In this document: positions 38,834 to 47,236 of the stretch, in pieces
How positions within the stretch are numbered: position 1 is the stretch's first letter
How the letters are laid out: the number at the start of each line of letters is the position of its first letter
Assembly: GCF_030690045.1 (NCBI RefSeq)
Contig: NZ_JAUYHK010000011.1
Location: 248,001 to 312,000, forward strand
Length of the DNA: 64,000 bases
DNA from: Thalassospira sp.
GTDB taxonomy: Bacteria > Pseudomonadota > Alphaproteobacteria > Rhodospirillales > Thalassospiraceae
Reading direction: 5' to 3'
Notes under the pieces: generated by a model
Database searches by the model: none
What the model saw: only the letters and a program-made list of their open reading frames with translations
What the model was told of the DNA's origin: nothing
Translations under genes and position numbers: made by a program

Positions 38834-39655
38834 ATGATTCTGGATATCGATAAAGTTACTGCCATTATCCATGACGTCGCTCAACAGGAAATCGCCTCGC
38901 GCTTTGGGTTGCTCGAAGCCGCCGATATCAACACCAAAATTGATGCCAATGATCTGGTGACGATTGCCGATACCGAAGCCGAACGGATTTTAACCGAACG
39001 GTTATGCGCTCTTTTGCCTGGCAGCATCGCATTGGGCGAGGAAGCCGCCCATCATGATCATGGTTTGCAAAAACGCGCCTTTGCGCAAAATGCGCCGATC
39101 TGGATCATTGATCCGGTCGATGGCACCAAAAACTTTGCCCATCACCGACAACCCTTTCGCTGCATGGTGGCCCTTTATCAGGGCGGTGAAACTGTTGCCG
39201 CCTGGATACAGAACCCGATAACAGGCGATACCATCATTGCCGAAAAGGGCAGTGGGACTCGCTATAATAATGCTCCAGTGCGGGTTCGCGACAGAATCAC
39301 AGCCGCGATTGATGCCAAGGGTTTTCTGATTTCCTATGCCCGTGACCGTTTGCGCAAGCATTACGGCCAGCATGATTTTTTCGATACCGTGGCGCATTAT
39401 TCCTGCTGTGGTGCGGAATATGAGGAAATCGGGCGCGGCCTGTTTGATTTTTGCGCCTATCGCACCCTCAAACCGTGGGATCATGCACCCGGTACCCTGA
39501 TTGTCCGCGAAGCAGGCGGCATTGCCCGTTACATCAAGACCGAAGGCGCACAGGATTATCACCCCAATGGCCACGGCACAGGATTACTGTGCGCCGCCAC
39601 CGAAGAATTATGGGCAGAGCTGAACACCCTGTTGATGCCGGTGTTCGGGCGTTAA
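38834..39655 (+). CDS. Inositol monophosphatase-family phosphatase
   Basis: A 273-residue Li-sensitive-type phosphatase. Metal motifs are GEEAAHHDH, WIIDPVDGTKNF and KPWDHAPGTLIVREAGG. The family covers inositol monophosphatase, histidinol phosphatase and CysQ-like enzymes; I cannot choose among them from sequence alone. It follows hflX by 30 bases and converges on mazG. Confidence 0.87.
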   Translation: MILDIDKVTAIIHDVAQQEIASRFGLLEAADINTKIDANDLVTIADTEAERILTERLCALLPGSIALGEEAAHHDHGLQKRAFAQNAPIWIIDPVDGTKNFAHHRQPFRCMVALYQGGETVAAWIQNPITGDTIIAEKGSGTRYNNAPVRVRDRITAAIDAKGFLISYARDRLRKHYGQHDFFDTVAHYSCCGAEYEEIGRGLFDFCAYRTLKPWDHAPGTLIVREAGGIARYIKTEGAQDYHPNGHGTGLLCAATEELWAELNTLLMPVFGR

Positions 39656-39668
39656 AATTTCCTGATTT

Positions 39669-40493
39669 TCAGCCTTTGGCGCGTTCGGCCTGCTTGGCTT
39701 TGTTCCACAGGGCGTCCATTTCCGTCAGATCGGATTGGGTGGCACTGCGGCCCTCACGGGCCAGTTCGGCTTCGATAAACTGAAAGCGCGTGGTAAATTT
39801 GCGGTTGGTGCGGCGCAGGGCGACTTCGGGGTCAACGCCCAATTTGCGTGCCAGATTGGCCATCACAAACAACATATCGCCCAATTCATCCTCGATCCTG
39901 TCCGGATCGGGGCAGGCTGTCAGTTCGGCCCGCAATTCTGAAATTTCTTCACGCAGTTTATCTAGAACCTGTTCGATATTCGGCCAGTCAAAGCCAACAC
40001 GGGCCGCACGTTTGGTCAGCTTTTCCGCCCGCATCAGGGCGGGTAGGGCCGATGCGACACCATCAAGCGCACTATGAGGGGTATCCCCGTTACGCGCTGA
40101 TTTTCGGGCGCGTTCTACTGCTTTTTGCTGTTCCCAGCTTTGATTCTGACCATCGGTGGTGCGCGGGGCGGCATCGCCAAAAACATGCGGGTGACGTTCG
40201 ATCATTTTGTCGGTAATGCTGCGCGCCACATCGTCAAAGGTGAAATGGCCGTCTTCGGACGCCATTTGCGAATGGAACACCACCTGCAATAACAAATCAC
40301 CCAGTTCTTCACGCAGTTCGGTCATATCGCCTTGGGCGATGGCATCGGCAACTTCATAGGCCTCTTCGATGGTGTAGGGGGCGATGGTATCGAATGTCTG
40401 CTCAACATCCCACGGGCAACCGGTTTGCGGATCGCGCAGGCGTGCCATCACTGTCAATAATTCTGCAATTGCCATTGTCTTGTTCTGCGCCAT
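39669..40493 (-). CDS. mazG: Nucleoside triphosphate pyrophosphohydrolase MazG
   Basis: A 274-residue protein with two MazG domains. The first has GCPWDVEQTFDTIAPYTIEE and ELGDLLLQVVFHSQ; the second has LREEISELRAEL and EDELGDMLFVMANLARKLGV. The acidic EExxE/ExxD metal ligands are intact. It hydrolyses (d)NTPs to monophosphates. The ATG at 40493 follows GAGGAA. A terminator of the ectoine operon lies just upstream. Confidence 0.93.
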   Translation of the reverse strand: MAQNKTMAIAELLTVMARLRDPQTGCPWDVEQTFDTIAPYTIEEAYEVADAIAQGDMTELREELGDLLLQVVFHSQMASEDGHFTFDDVARSITDKMIERHPHVFGDAAPRTTDGQNQSWEQQKAVERARKSARNGDTPHSALDGVASALPALMRAEKLTKRAARVGFDWPNIEQVLDKLREEISELRAELTACPDPDRIEDELGDMLFVMANLARKLGVDPEVALRRTNRKFTTRFQFIEAELAREGRSATQSDLTEMDALWNKAKQAERAKG

Positions 40494-40510
40494 AAAGAAT
40501 TTCCTCACAA

Positions 40511-40547
40511 AAAAGGCCTGTGGATGAAGAACAGCCACAGGCCTTTT
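40511..40547 (-). terminator. Rho-independent terminator of the ectABC-ask operon
   Basis: AAAAGGCCTGTGG (40511-40523) pairs with CCACAGGCCTTTT (40535-40547): 13 perfect pairs with an 11-base loop. On the minus strand the stem is followed by T residues. It lies 20 bases after the ask stop. Confidence 0.9.
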
Positions 40548-40568
40548 AACAAGATCGATACCGGTCTG

Positions 40569-42065
40569 TCAGGCGGCAATCGCCGTATCGTCCTGTTTGC
40601 CGGATTTTTTGCCTTCGATCAGGCCGCGATGCAGGGCGATGATTGCCTTGTTGAAATCACTTTCGGTCACGACAAACTGCAAATCAACCCGGCGGCTGGG
40701 AAAATGGCTGGCGACCAGATCGACGCCGGCCTGATCCAGAATGCTAACCGCACGAGCAAACAGGCCCGGCTGATTGATATTTGCCCCAATCACCGACACA
40801 ATCGCCACCTTGCGGGTCTTGATGGTTGCTTCGGGCTGATTGCGGCCAATTTCCTCGACACAGCGGCGAATTTGTTTAAGCGGGGCCGTTACATAATGGG
40901 TAATGGTATTGGCATTCAAATTCTTGGTTACCGTCGGCACCTTGTAGCGTTTCAGAACGCCCAGAACTTCTTCTTCCGCACCCGGAACACCGACCATATC
41001 CTGATTGAAAACTTCAATCTCGAATGCGGTCGGAACGCCGGTGACGATTTCAACACGGCTGTCATCGGGGTCCCAGTGATCGTCAATCACGGTGCCGGGA
41101 TGTTCGGGCTCAAACGTATTGGCGATGCGCAGCGGAATGCCATGTTTGCGCATGCCCTTGGCCGCGCGCGGGTGGATGGCCTCCATGCCCATATTCGACA
41201 ACTGATCGGCTACGTCATAGCTGGTCCGGCCAATCGGACGTACGGCATCCACCCCGACAATGCGCGGATCGGCACTGCTCAGATGGAATTCCTTGTGAAT
41301 GATGGCTTCACGCGCCCCCGTCAGGCAGGCAATGCGCGAAAAGGTTACTTCGCTATAGCCGCGACCATAAAGGCTCATAAGCCCCTCGCTGCACTGGGCG
41401 TAACCGGTGACGATGGGCAACTGGATGGTGATGTCGATATTGGCAAAAACCGAATTGATTCGTTCATCAAGGGTCGAGGCTTCGGGTTCGCGCCAACCCG
41501 ACAAATCGGCAAAAACGGCGTTTACACCCTTGCTGCGCAATAACAACATGGTGTTATGCGCGCTGTGGGCTTCCCCAATTGCGCTTAGCATTTCACGCAC
41601 GGTCAAAAGATGCTTTTCCAGCTTGAAATGGCCAAAGCTGCACAGACGATGCAAATCCATGAGGCAACTGCGCGTGCCTTCGATGCGTTCCATGACAAAG
41701 GCATTGGCCAGTTTGAGATCGGCCAGATCCCTGAAAATGGTTTCATTGAGCGCGCACATTTTTTCGGCAACGCCCGACAGGGCATCGCCCCACGCCCAAT
41801 CGGTTTCCGACCCGGCATACAGCTGATACACCCCGGCTTCGCCGGTTTTCTTGTTTTCCAGCAGCATATCGGTGAAGCCGCCATAGGCCGAGACCACAAA
41901 AATGCGATTGTAAAGATCCTGTTCGGAACGATCACCGACCAGAATATTGTTCATGACCGCATCGACCTTCGACATCGAGGTGCCGCCGATCTTGTGAACG
42001 CTATGCCCATCCGTTTTTGCCGGGTTGATTTTCCGGGATTTTGTTTCTTGGGGGGACGAAAGCAT
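40569..42065 (-). CDS. ask: Aspartate kinase of the ectoine type (Ask_Ect)
   Basis: A 498-residue aspartokinase. The kinase start is HKIGGTSMSKVDAVM and regulatory ACT domains form the last 150 residues (VSVIGANINQPGLFARAVSI). Sequence and position after ectC match the specialised Ask_Ect enzymes described in other ectoine producers, less inhibited by lysine/threonine and feeding aspartate semialdehyde to EctB. AAAGGAGG stands 4 bases before the ATG at 42065, so the longer in-frame start is unlikely. A stem-loop separates it from ectC. Confidence 0.9.
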   Translation of the reverse strand: MLSSPQETKSRKINPAKTDGHSVHKIGGTSMSKVDAVMNNILVGDRSEQDLYNRIFVVSAYGGFTDMLLENKKTGEAGVYQLYAGSETDWAWGDALSGVAEKMCALNETIFRDLADLKLANAFVMERIEGTRSCLMDLHRLCSFGHFKLEKHLLTVREMLSAIGEAHSAHNTMLLLRSKGVNAVFADLSGWREPEASTLDERINSVFANIDITIQLPIVTGYAQCSEGLMSLYGRGYSEVTFSRIACLTGAREAIIHKEFHLSSADPRIVGVDAVRPIGRTSYDVADQLSNMGMEAIHPRAAKGMRKHGIPLRIANTFEPEHPGTVIDDHWDPDDSRVEIVTGVPTAFEIEVFNQDMVGVPGAEEEVLGVLKRYKVPTVTKNLNANTITHYVTAPLKQIRRCVEEIGRNQPEATIKTRKVAIVSVIGANINQPGLFARAVSILDQAGVDLVASHFPSRRVDLQFVVTESDFNKAIIALHRGLIEGKKSGKQDDTAIAA

Positions 42066-42120
42066 GATGCCTCCTTTGGGGGCTGTTTTTGTCAGGAAAG
42101 TTTCCACCGTAAGGGAGGGA

Positions 42121-42148
42121 TCGGGGCGGATTTTTCAGACCGCCCCGA
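42121..42148 (-). promoter_or_regulatory. Stem-loop between ectC and ask
   Basis: TCGGGGCGG (42121-42129) pairs perfectly with CCGCCCCGA (42140-42148), 9 bp with a 10-base loop. It begins about 10 bases after the ectC stop on the minus strand, without a T-run. It may protect the ectABC mRNA end or reduce read-through into ask. Confidence 0.6.
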
Positions 42149-42157
42149 CCGGAAGAC

Positions 42158-42559
42158 CTAGCTGGCCAGCGCGTCGCCGCCCAGTGGATAGACACCGTTT
42201 TCATCATGAACCTCGCGGCCATTCAGCGGCGGGTTAAAGGCGCAGGCGACCACCATATCCTCGGTGCCGCCGCGCAGATAATGCCGATCATGTTTGTTCA
42301 GAATGTAAACCGTACCCGGTACGATCTTGTATTTCTTGCCATCTTCAATGGTTTCGACCTCGCCATTGCCGGAAATGCAATAGACCGTCTCGAAATGGTT
42401 GGCGTAACAAATTTCGGTTTCGGTTCCGGCATAGATGGTGGTGATGTGGAACGAAAAGCCCATACCATCATCGGCCAGCGACAGGCGCGTACTTTCCCAG
42501 TTTTCCGAAACCACCCGACGACCGGAGGCTTCACATTCTTTCAGTGTGCGAACAATCAT
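42158..42559 (-). CDS. ectC: Ectoine synthase
   Basis: A 133-residue cupin enzyme closing N-gamma-acetyldiaminobutyrate to ectoine. [17 protein letters not shown] and [20 protein letters not shown] start the protein, and [20 protein letters not shown] holds the metal/substrate residues. Length is normal. No ectD hydroxylase gene follows, so hydroxyectoine is not expected from this locus. Confidence 0.96.
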   Translation of the reverse strand: MIVRTLKECEASGRRVVSENWESTRLSLADDGMGFSFHITTIYAGTETEICYANHFETVYCISGNGEVETIEDGKKYKIVPGTVYILNKHDRHYLRGGTEDMVVACAFNPPLNGREVHDENGVYPLGGDALAS

Positions 42560-42607
42560 TTTCAACTCTTTGATTTGTCTTAACTATGTCGATGCAGTCA
42601 CAGGCAG

Positions 42608-43891
42608 TTATTCTGCGGCAACCGTGGTCGAAACCACGTCCTTGCCCATGGTCCTGGCGGTCGCCAATTCCAGAATATCCAGTCCGTGCGCCAGATCGTC
42701 CATCGAAATAATCAGGGGCACAAGGCATTTGACAACCTCGTTGTCCGGGCCACTGGTTTCGATGATCAGGTTATGTTTGAAACATTCTGTCGTCACCTGT
42801 GACGCCAGTGATCCGCTTTCAAAGCAAATGCCCTGCATCAGGCCGCGGCCCTTGCGGTAAATCTTGCCATTCCCATAACGGGCGGCGATTTCGTCAAGAC
42901 GTCGACCGACAAAATCGGATTTTTCACGGACTTCGACAGCAAAGCTGTCATCCGACCAGAAATGATCAAGGGCGGCGGCAGCCGTGACAAAGGCATGATT
43001 GTTACCACGGAAGGTCCCGTTATGTTCACCCGGATGCCATTGGTCATATTCCGGTTTGATCAAGACGACGGCTAGCGGCAGGCCATAAGCCGACAGGGAT
43101 TTTGACAGAGTAATCATGTCGGGGGAAATCCCGGCGGGCTCGAAACTGAAAAACGTACCGGTCCGGCCACAACCGGCCTGAATATCATCGACAATCAGCA
43201 GGATGTCATATTTGCGGCACAAGGATTCAAGTTTCTTCAACCAGCCGAAATCCGCAACATTCAGGCCACCTTCACCCTGCACGGTTTCCACAATGATGGC
43301 GGCAGGGAGGGCGATGCCACTCGAATTGTCACCCAGCACCCGGTCCAGATAGTCGGTGGTATCAATCGCACTGCCCATATAGCCGTCAAACGGTACGGCA
43401 TTGGCATTGTCAAGCGACACACCGGCCGCATCGCGGTGATGCTTGTTGCCGGTCACTGCAAGCGCGCCAAGGGTAACGCCATGAAACCCGTTGGTAAAGG
43501 AAATCACGGTTTCGCGGCCCTTGACCCGGCGGGCCAGTTTCAGGGCTGCTTCGACGGCATTGGTGCCGGTCGGACCGGTGAACTGCACCTTGTAGGACAT
43601 GTTGCGCGGTTTGAAAATTCGGGTTTCAAGGGCGGTCAAAAAGGCCGCCTTGGCCTCGGTATGCATATCCAGGCCGTGGGTGATGCCGTTCGAGGTGATA
43701 TAATCCACCAGTTTGCCCTGAAGGTCCGGATTGTTGTGGCCATAATTCAGGGTTCCGGCACCGGCCAGAAAATCAAGATAGCGATTGCCATCAACATCGG
43801 TCAGCCATGCGCCTTCGGCCTTGGTAAAGGTAACAGGGAAGGAGCGGGCATAGCTCTGAACTTCCGATTCAAGGCGATCAAATACAGTCAT
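42608..43891 (-). CDS. ectB: Diaminobutyrate-2-oxoglutarate transaminase
   Basis: A 427-residue class III transaminase making L-2,4-diaminobutyrate from aspartate semialdehyde. The PLP Lys is in ITLSKSLSAYG (Lys about 264), and the IVDDIQAGCGRTG and TGPTGTNAVEAALKLAR motifs match EctB. GAGGGA lies 4 bases before the ATG. It follows ectA after 116 bases that hold a strong stem-loop. Confidence 0.96.
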   Translation of the reverse strand: MTVFDRLESEVQSYARSFPVTFTKAEGAWLTDVDGNRYLDFLAGAGTLNYGHNNPDLQGKLVDYITSNGITHGLDMHTEAKAAFLTALETRIFKPRNMSYKVQFTGPTGTNAVEAALKLARRVKGRETVISFTNGFHGVTLGALAVTGNKHHRDAAGVSLDNANAVPFDGYMGSAIDTTDYLDRVLGDNSSGIALPAAIIVETVQGEGGLNVADFGWLKKLESLCRKYDILLIVDDIQAGCGRTGTFFSFEPAGISPDMITLSKSLSAYGLPLAVVLIKPEYDQWHPGEHNGTFRGNNHAFVTAAAALDHFWSDDSFAVEVREKSDFVGRRLDEIAARYGNGKIYRKGRGLMQGICFESGSLASQVTTECFKHNLIIETSGPDNEVVKCLVPLIISMDDLAHGLDILELATARTMGKDVVSTTVAAE

Positions 43892-43939
43892 AATTCCCTC
43901 TTGTGATTGGGAAAGGCAAAAACAATTCTTCTGTCAAAA

Positions 43940-43983
43940 CGAACGTCGATGCCCCGGCATTGTTCCGGGAATATCGACGTTCG
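43940..43983 (-). promoter_or_regulatory. Large two-part stem-loop between ectA and ectB
   Basis: CGAACGTCGAT (43940-43950) pairs perfectly with ATCGACGTTCG (43973-43983), and inside them CCCGG and CCGGG form a second stem. No T-run follows. It starts about 25 bases after the ectA stop and ends about 50 bases before ectB. Possible roles are mRNA stability, partial termination or a processing site. Confidence 0.6.
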
Positions 43984-44007
43984 ATAAAATCTGAAAAATC
44001 AGGAGGA

Positions 44008-44556
44008 TCAGGCAGCCACACGGGCGACATCGGCGCGCTCGAACGGGCCGATCTGCCAGAGGATTTCACTGGCGGCGGCGCCATCAAAATGAGTCTCGCG
44101 TTCAAATAGCACCTTGCGATTGACATCGGCTTCCAGTGTGCGGGCGAGGGACCGAAACACCCCTTGCGAGGGTGCATTTGACGTGGTGATCGTGGTTTGC
44201 ACTTCACGCACATTGTAGCATATCGGGCGATCAAGAATATCAAGAATCAATGACTTGCCCAGACCCAGTCCGCGCGCCTTCGGCGACACCGCGACCTGCC
44301 AGACAAACAGGCGTTCGCGATGCTCGGGCACAATATAGCCAGAGACAAAGCCGACAATCTCGCCATCCAGTTCCGCCAGCGCACAGGTCGCCGCAAAATG
44401 CGAACATTGCAGTAAATTGCAATAGACGGAGTTTTCATCCAGCGGCTTGCATTGCGCAATCAGGTCATTGACGGCGGCACCGTCCGTGGCCTTGGGTTTG
44501 CGGATGACAAGGTTCGGTTTCTTGTTGGTTCGGATGAGGCTCGTATCGATTTTCAT
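44008..44556 (-). CDS. ectA: L-2,4-diaminobutyrate N-acetyltransferase
   Basis: A 182-residue GNAT acetyltransferase that makes N-gamma-acetyldiaminobutyrate. IRKPKATDGAAVNDLIAQC, DENSVYCNLLQCSHF and the acetyl-CoA loop VSPKARGLGLGKSL are typical of EctA. It is the first gene of ectABC-ask, with a good sigma-70-like promoter upstream and a divergent MarR gene. Confidence 0.95.
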   Translation of the reverse strand: MKIDTSLIRTNKKPNLVIRKPKATDGAAVNDLIAQCKPLDENSVYCNLLQCSHFAATCALAELDGEIVGFVSGYIVPEHRERLFVWQVAVSPKARGLGLGKSLILDILDRPICYNVREVQTTITTSNAPSQGVFRSLARTLEADVNRKVLFERETHFDGAAASEILWQIGPFERADVARVAA

Positions 44557-44605
44557 CGGGTTATCTGCCAGTTATTTCAGTAATCGATTTATCTTATCGG
44601 TCATT

Positions 44606-44634
44606 TGTATAGATTATCGATGCAAAATGGTCAA
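44606..44634 (-). promoter_or_regulatory. Sigma-70-like promoter of ectABC-ask
   Basis: On the minus strand TTGACC (44634-44629), a 17-base spacer and TATACA (44611-44606) give a near-consensus promoter 50 bases before ectA. ATCGAT and CGATAA repeats overlap or flank the -10 box, where a repressor could act. Confidence 0.65.
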
Positions 44635-44771
44635 CCCAAAGAGCCGATATATTCACATAAAATACATAAAATAGCTGATTTAAAGGGATATTAAGTCGAT
44701 TTTGGATTTTGAAATTTTATCGAAATTGAAATTTATTCATCATGAACTGCAATATTACTTCTAAGTAAAAT

Positions 44772-44783
44772 AATTTCGAAATT
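44772..44783. promoter_or_regulatory. Perfect palindrome AATTTCGAAATT upstream of ectR
   Basis: A 12-base perfect palindrome; its half TCGAAATT is repeated at about 44720. It lies just upstream of the ectR -35 box and could be a MarR-type operator. The binding protein is not known. Confidence 0.35.
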
Positions 44784-44806
44784 CGATGGATGTGATGCGC
44801 AAAGCG

Positions 44807-44835
44807 TTGTCAGGTGCGGGTTTTGGCGCTATGAA
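44807..44835 (+). promoter_or_regulatory. Sigma-70-like promoter of ectR
   Basis: TTGTCA (44807-44812), a 17-base spacer and TATGAA (44830-44835) lie about 34 bases before the ectR ATG. Confidence 0.55.
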
Positions 44836-44868
44836 AGACCCTTGATATCAATCTGCGGAACCTTCCTG

Positions 44869-45363
44869 ATGGATAAATTGCACGAAGCCCTGATTTCAAT
44901 TCGCCAGATTCTGCGCGCCAGCGATATTCACGCCAAAAAGCTGGGCAAGGTCGCCGGGCTAAAAACGTCGCAATTGCTGGTGCTGCAATCTCTTGTCGAG
45001 GCTGGCGAAATGACGGTGGGCGATATTGCAGCCAAGGTCAATCTGGCACAGGCATCGGCAACTGCACTGGTAGACCGGCTGCAAAGCATGGACCTGGTGC
45101 TGCGCGCGCGCGGCGATACCGACAAACGCAAGGTCTATGTCCGACTGACCGGCAAGGGCAGGGAAGTTCTGGGCCGTGCCCCGATGGCGCTGCATGACCG
45201 CTTTTCCGACCGCTTTCGCAATCTGGAAAACTGGGAACAAAGCTTTTTGATTGCCGCCCTGCAACGGGTGGCCGGGATGATGGATGCCAGCGACATCGAT
45301 GTTGCGCCGCTTTTGGATCATGAAGTTCTTTATGAAAAAGAGCCTGATCAGGTGGATGCTTAA
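44869..45363 (+). CDS. ectR: MarR-family regulator, probably EctR
   Basis: A 164-residue MarR protein. The winged helix includes QLLVLQSLVEAGEMTVGDIA, ASATALVDRLQSMDLVLRAR and the wing DTDKRKVYVRLTGKG. It is divergent from ectABC; EctR, a MarR repressor of ectoine genes, was described in methylotrophs. The role is inferred from position and family. The ATG at 44869 follows GGAA; an upstream TTG start is less likely. Confidence 0.82.
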   Translation: MDKLHEALISIRQILRASDIHAKKLGKVAGLKTSQLLVLQSLVEAGEMTVGDIAAKVNLAQASATALVDRLQSMDLVLRARGDTDKRKVYVRLTGKGREVLGRAPMALHDRFSDRFRNLENWEQSFLIAALQRVAGMMDASDIDVAPLLDHEVLYEKEPDQVDA

Positions 45364-45402
45364 GATTTTCTTTTAATGGAAAACATCAAGTATGTTGCAT
45401 TG

Positions 45403-46236
45403 TCATTCCGGCACGGTTTCAGCCATTGCCGCCAGATAGGCAACAACATCGTCAATATCGCTATCGGATAAATCAACCGGATCAAAACCATGCATTTGCA
45501 TGTCAGGCCATTGGCGAACCTGCGCCGGATCACGGATCAGCAGTGCCAGGGCAGCGGGCTGAAAATACTGCGTTGGATTCATCGGGATGTTCAAATCCGG
45601 CCCCAATGCAGCAAGACCGGCAACATTCATGCGATGACAGACAAGGCATTGGTCGACAAAAACCGTTTGCCCGCGCCGGGCCGCATCTGTAACGCCATCG
45701 GCAAGGGCAAGCTGCGGCCAGCGTGTGGCCGGAAACGGGGCATAGGAAAGGCTTGCAACCTGATAGGGCCATTGTTGCGGCATGATGCCGAATGCGGCCT
45801 GATTGCTCCAGACCACAGAAAACGGCCCGGCGCTGACATCTTTGCCCGGCAGGTTCGGCCATTTGGCATCTTGCGGTTCAATCGCCAGCCATGCCCGCGC
45901 ACCGTCATCACCATCCTGAATCACCAAAGGCAAGGGCAGGTTGGCTGCATACCCATCTGTGGCGAGGACTTGCAGCCCGGTCTGGTCATCCACAGCATCA
46001 TGATCCGGGATCAGGGAGACCAGCGGCACCGCCTGATAGGTCATGATCCGACCATAACCAATATCATTTTCGATCACGATGGTTTGCAGAGCCGGAGATG
46101 AAAGAAATTGTTCTGTATCATGCGTGCGGATTGAACCATCTGCCGCGGTGATTGTCAGTTCGGCTGCGTTGATCGACCCGCCAAGCGTTGCCATCGCTAC
46201 AACACCAATCATGACATCCCGAAATGTGGTCGCCAT
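45403..46236 (-). CDS. Periplasmic cytochrome c with an oxidoreductase-like N-terminal domain
   Basis: A 277-residue exported protein (signal peptide to about residue 24). The C-terminal 80 residues hold one heme site, CLVCH (Cys197, Cys200, His201), with candidate axial Met in DMQMHGF. Residues 25-185 look like the fold of sulfite-oxidase/YedY-type molybdopterin enzymes (IGYGRIMTYQAVPLVSLIPD, LQVLATDGYAANLPL), but no ligand Cys is seen there. Both similarities are by eye. It is convergent with ectR and has no obvious electron-transfer partner nearby. Confidence 0.65.
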   Translation of the reverse strand: MATTFRDVMIGVVAMATLGGSINAAELTITAADGSIRTHDTEQFLSSPALQTIVIENDIGYGRIMTYQAVPLVSLIPDHDAVDDQTGLQVLATDGYAANLPLPLVIQDGDDGARAWLAIEPQDAKWPNLPGKDVSAGPFSVVWSNQAAFGIMPQQWPYQVASLSYAPFPATRWPQLALADGVTDAARRGQTVFVDQCLVCHRMNVAGLAALGPDLNIPMNPTQYFQPAALALLIRDPAQVRQWPDMQMHGFDPVDLSDSDIDDVVAYLAAMAETVPE

Positions 46237-46462
46237 TTCTTAACCCCGATACCGAATGCGGCGCATCCCATTTGTCCCGGAAAGAAGATACCATCAAAAA
46301 GGGGGCAAGAACAGAAGGCAGAGCCTTGCTTCTCCGTACATCAAATTGTTCTATAATTTATATTATGACAAATTTTTAGATATGGGAATTTGTGGAATAA
46401 CAAAGCTTTGGCTTGTAACCTTGATTATACCGGCCTGTGCAAGATGGATATCCAAGCCTGCC

Positions 46463-47236
46463 CTAAAGCTCAATCACCAGTCCGTCATGCGCTGGTGAAA
46501 CATGATCAGGTGTCAGCGCATTGGCAACGTCATAATCCAGCAGGATGCTCATATGGGTGAAATAAACCTGCTTGGGTTTGAATTCCGCGACCCACTCCAA
46601 CGCCTGTTGTAAATGGGCGTGCGTTGCGTGCGGCTTTTCGCGCAGGCAATCAACCACCCAGACATCAAGCCCATGAAGATGTTGCCGCGCACTTTCGGGA
46701 AACCGCACGACATCCGGCGAATAGGCAAAATTGCCAATGCGAAAACCCAGCGTTTCGGCATAGCCGTGATCCTGGGAAAATGCCGTTAGCGGCACACCGG
46801 CCGCCTGGAACGCGCCCGGCGCAATCACATGGGGATTCAGGACCGGTTTATAATAAAATCCGGCCCCTTCGGCCAGCGGATCAAACACATAGCCAAACCG
46901 TTTATGGATGTCGTCCAGCGTGTCTGATGAGGCAAAAATATCAATCGGCTGGTGCATCGCGACATTGATCCAGCGCAGATCATCAATACCATGCACATGA
47001 TCGGCATGGGCATGAGTAAACAGCACGGCATCAAGATGTTTGATATCGTGGCGCAATGCCTGTTCGCGGAAGTCCGGCGTCACATCAACCAGAATGGTCT
47101 TGCCGCCGGTTTCAATCAGGATCGAGCTGCGCAGACGGCGGTTTTTAGGATTATCCGGGTTGCATTCGCCCCAGCCCAGCCCGACCGACGGCACACCATT
47201 GGAAGACCCGCAACCCAATATGGTAATCTTCGTCAC
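46463..47236 (-). CDS. MBL-fold metal-dependent hydrolase, PhnP-like
   Basis: A 257-residue metallo-beta-lactamase-fold protein. ILGCGSSNGVPSVG at the start and the zinc motif HAHADHVHGIDD are typical of PhnP/lipoate-protein-ligase-linked hydrolases, which cleave cyclic phosphodiesters. The substrate is unknown. It overlaps tatD by four bases and ends the metG group. Confidence 0.85.
   Translation of the reverse strand: MTKITILGCGSSNGVPSVGLGWGECNPDNPKNRRLRSSILIETGGKTILVDVTPDFREQALRHDIKHLDAVLFTHAHADHVHGIDDLRWINVAMHQPIDIFASSDTLDDIHKRFGYVFDPLAEGAGFYYKPVLNPHVIAPGAFQAAGVPLTAFSQDHGYAETLGFRIGNFAYSPDVVRFPESARQHLHGLDVWVVDCLREKPHATHAHLQQALEWVAEFKPKQVYFTHMSILLDYDVANALTPDHVSPAHDGLVIEL

Larger units (their letters stand above)
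44557..44868. other. 312-base AT-rich divergent spacer between ectA and ectR
   Basis: No gene is seen. Two good divergent promoters, at 44606-44634 (minus) and 44807-44835 (plus), and several palindromes or repeats (ATCGAT, CGATAA, TCGAAATT, perfect AATTTCGAAATT at 44772-44783) are present. It is much richer in A+T than the flanking genes, as expected for a regulated salt-stress promoter region. Confidence 0.6.

Noticed and set aside
40524-41543. 339-codon frame antisense to ask
   Set aside because: It begins in the terminator hairpin and mirrors the aspartokinase; no domain seen.
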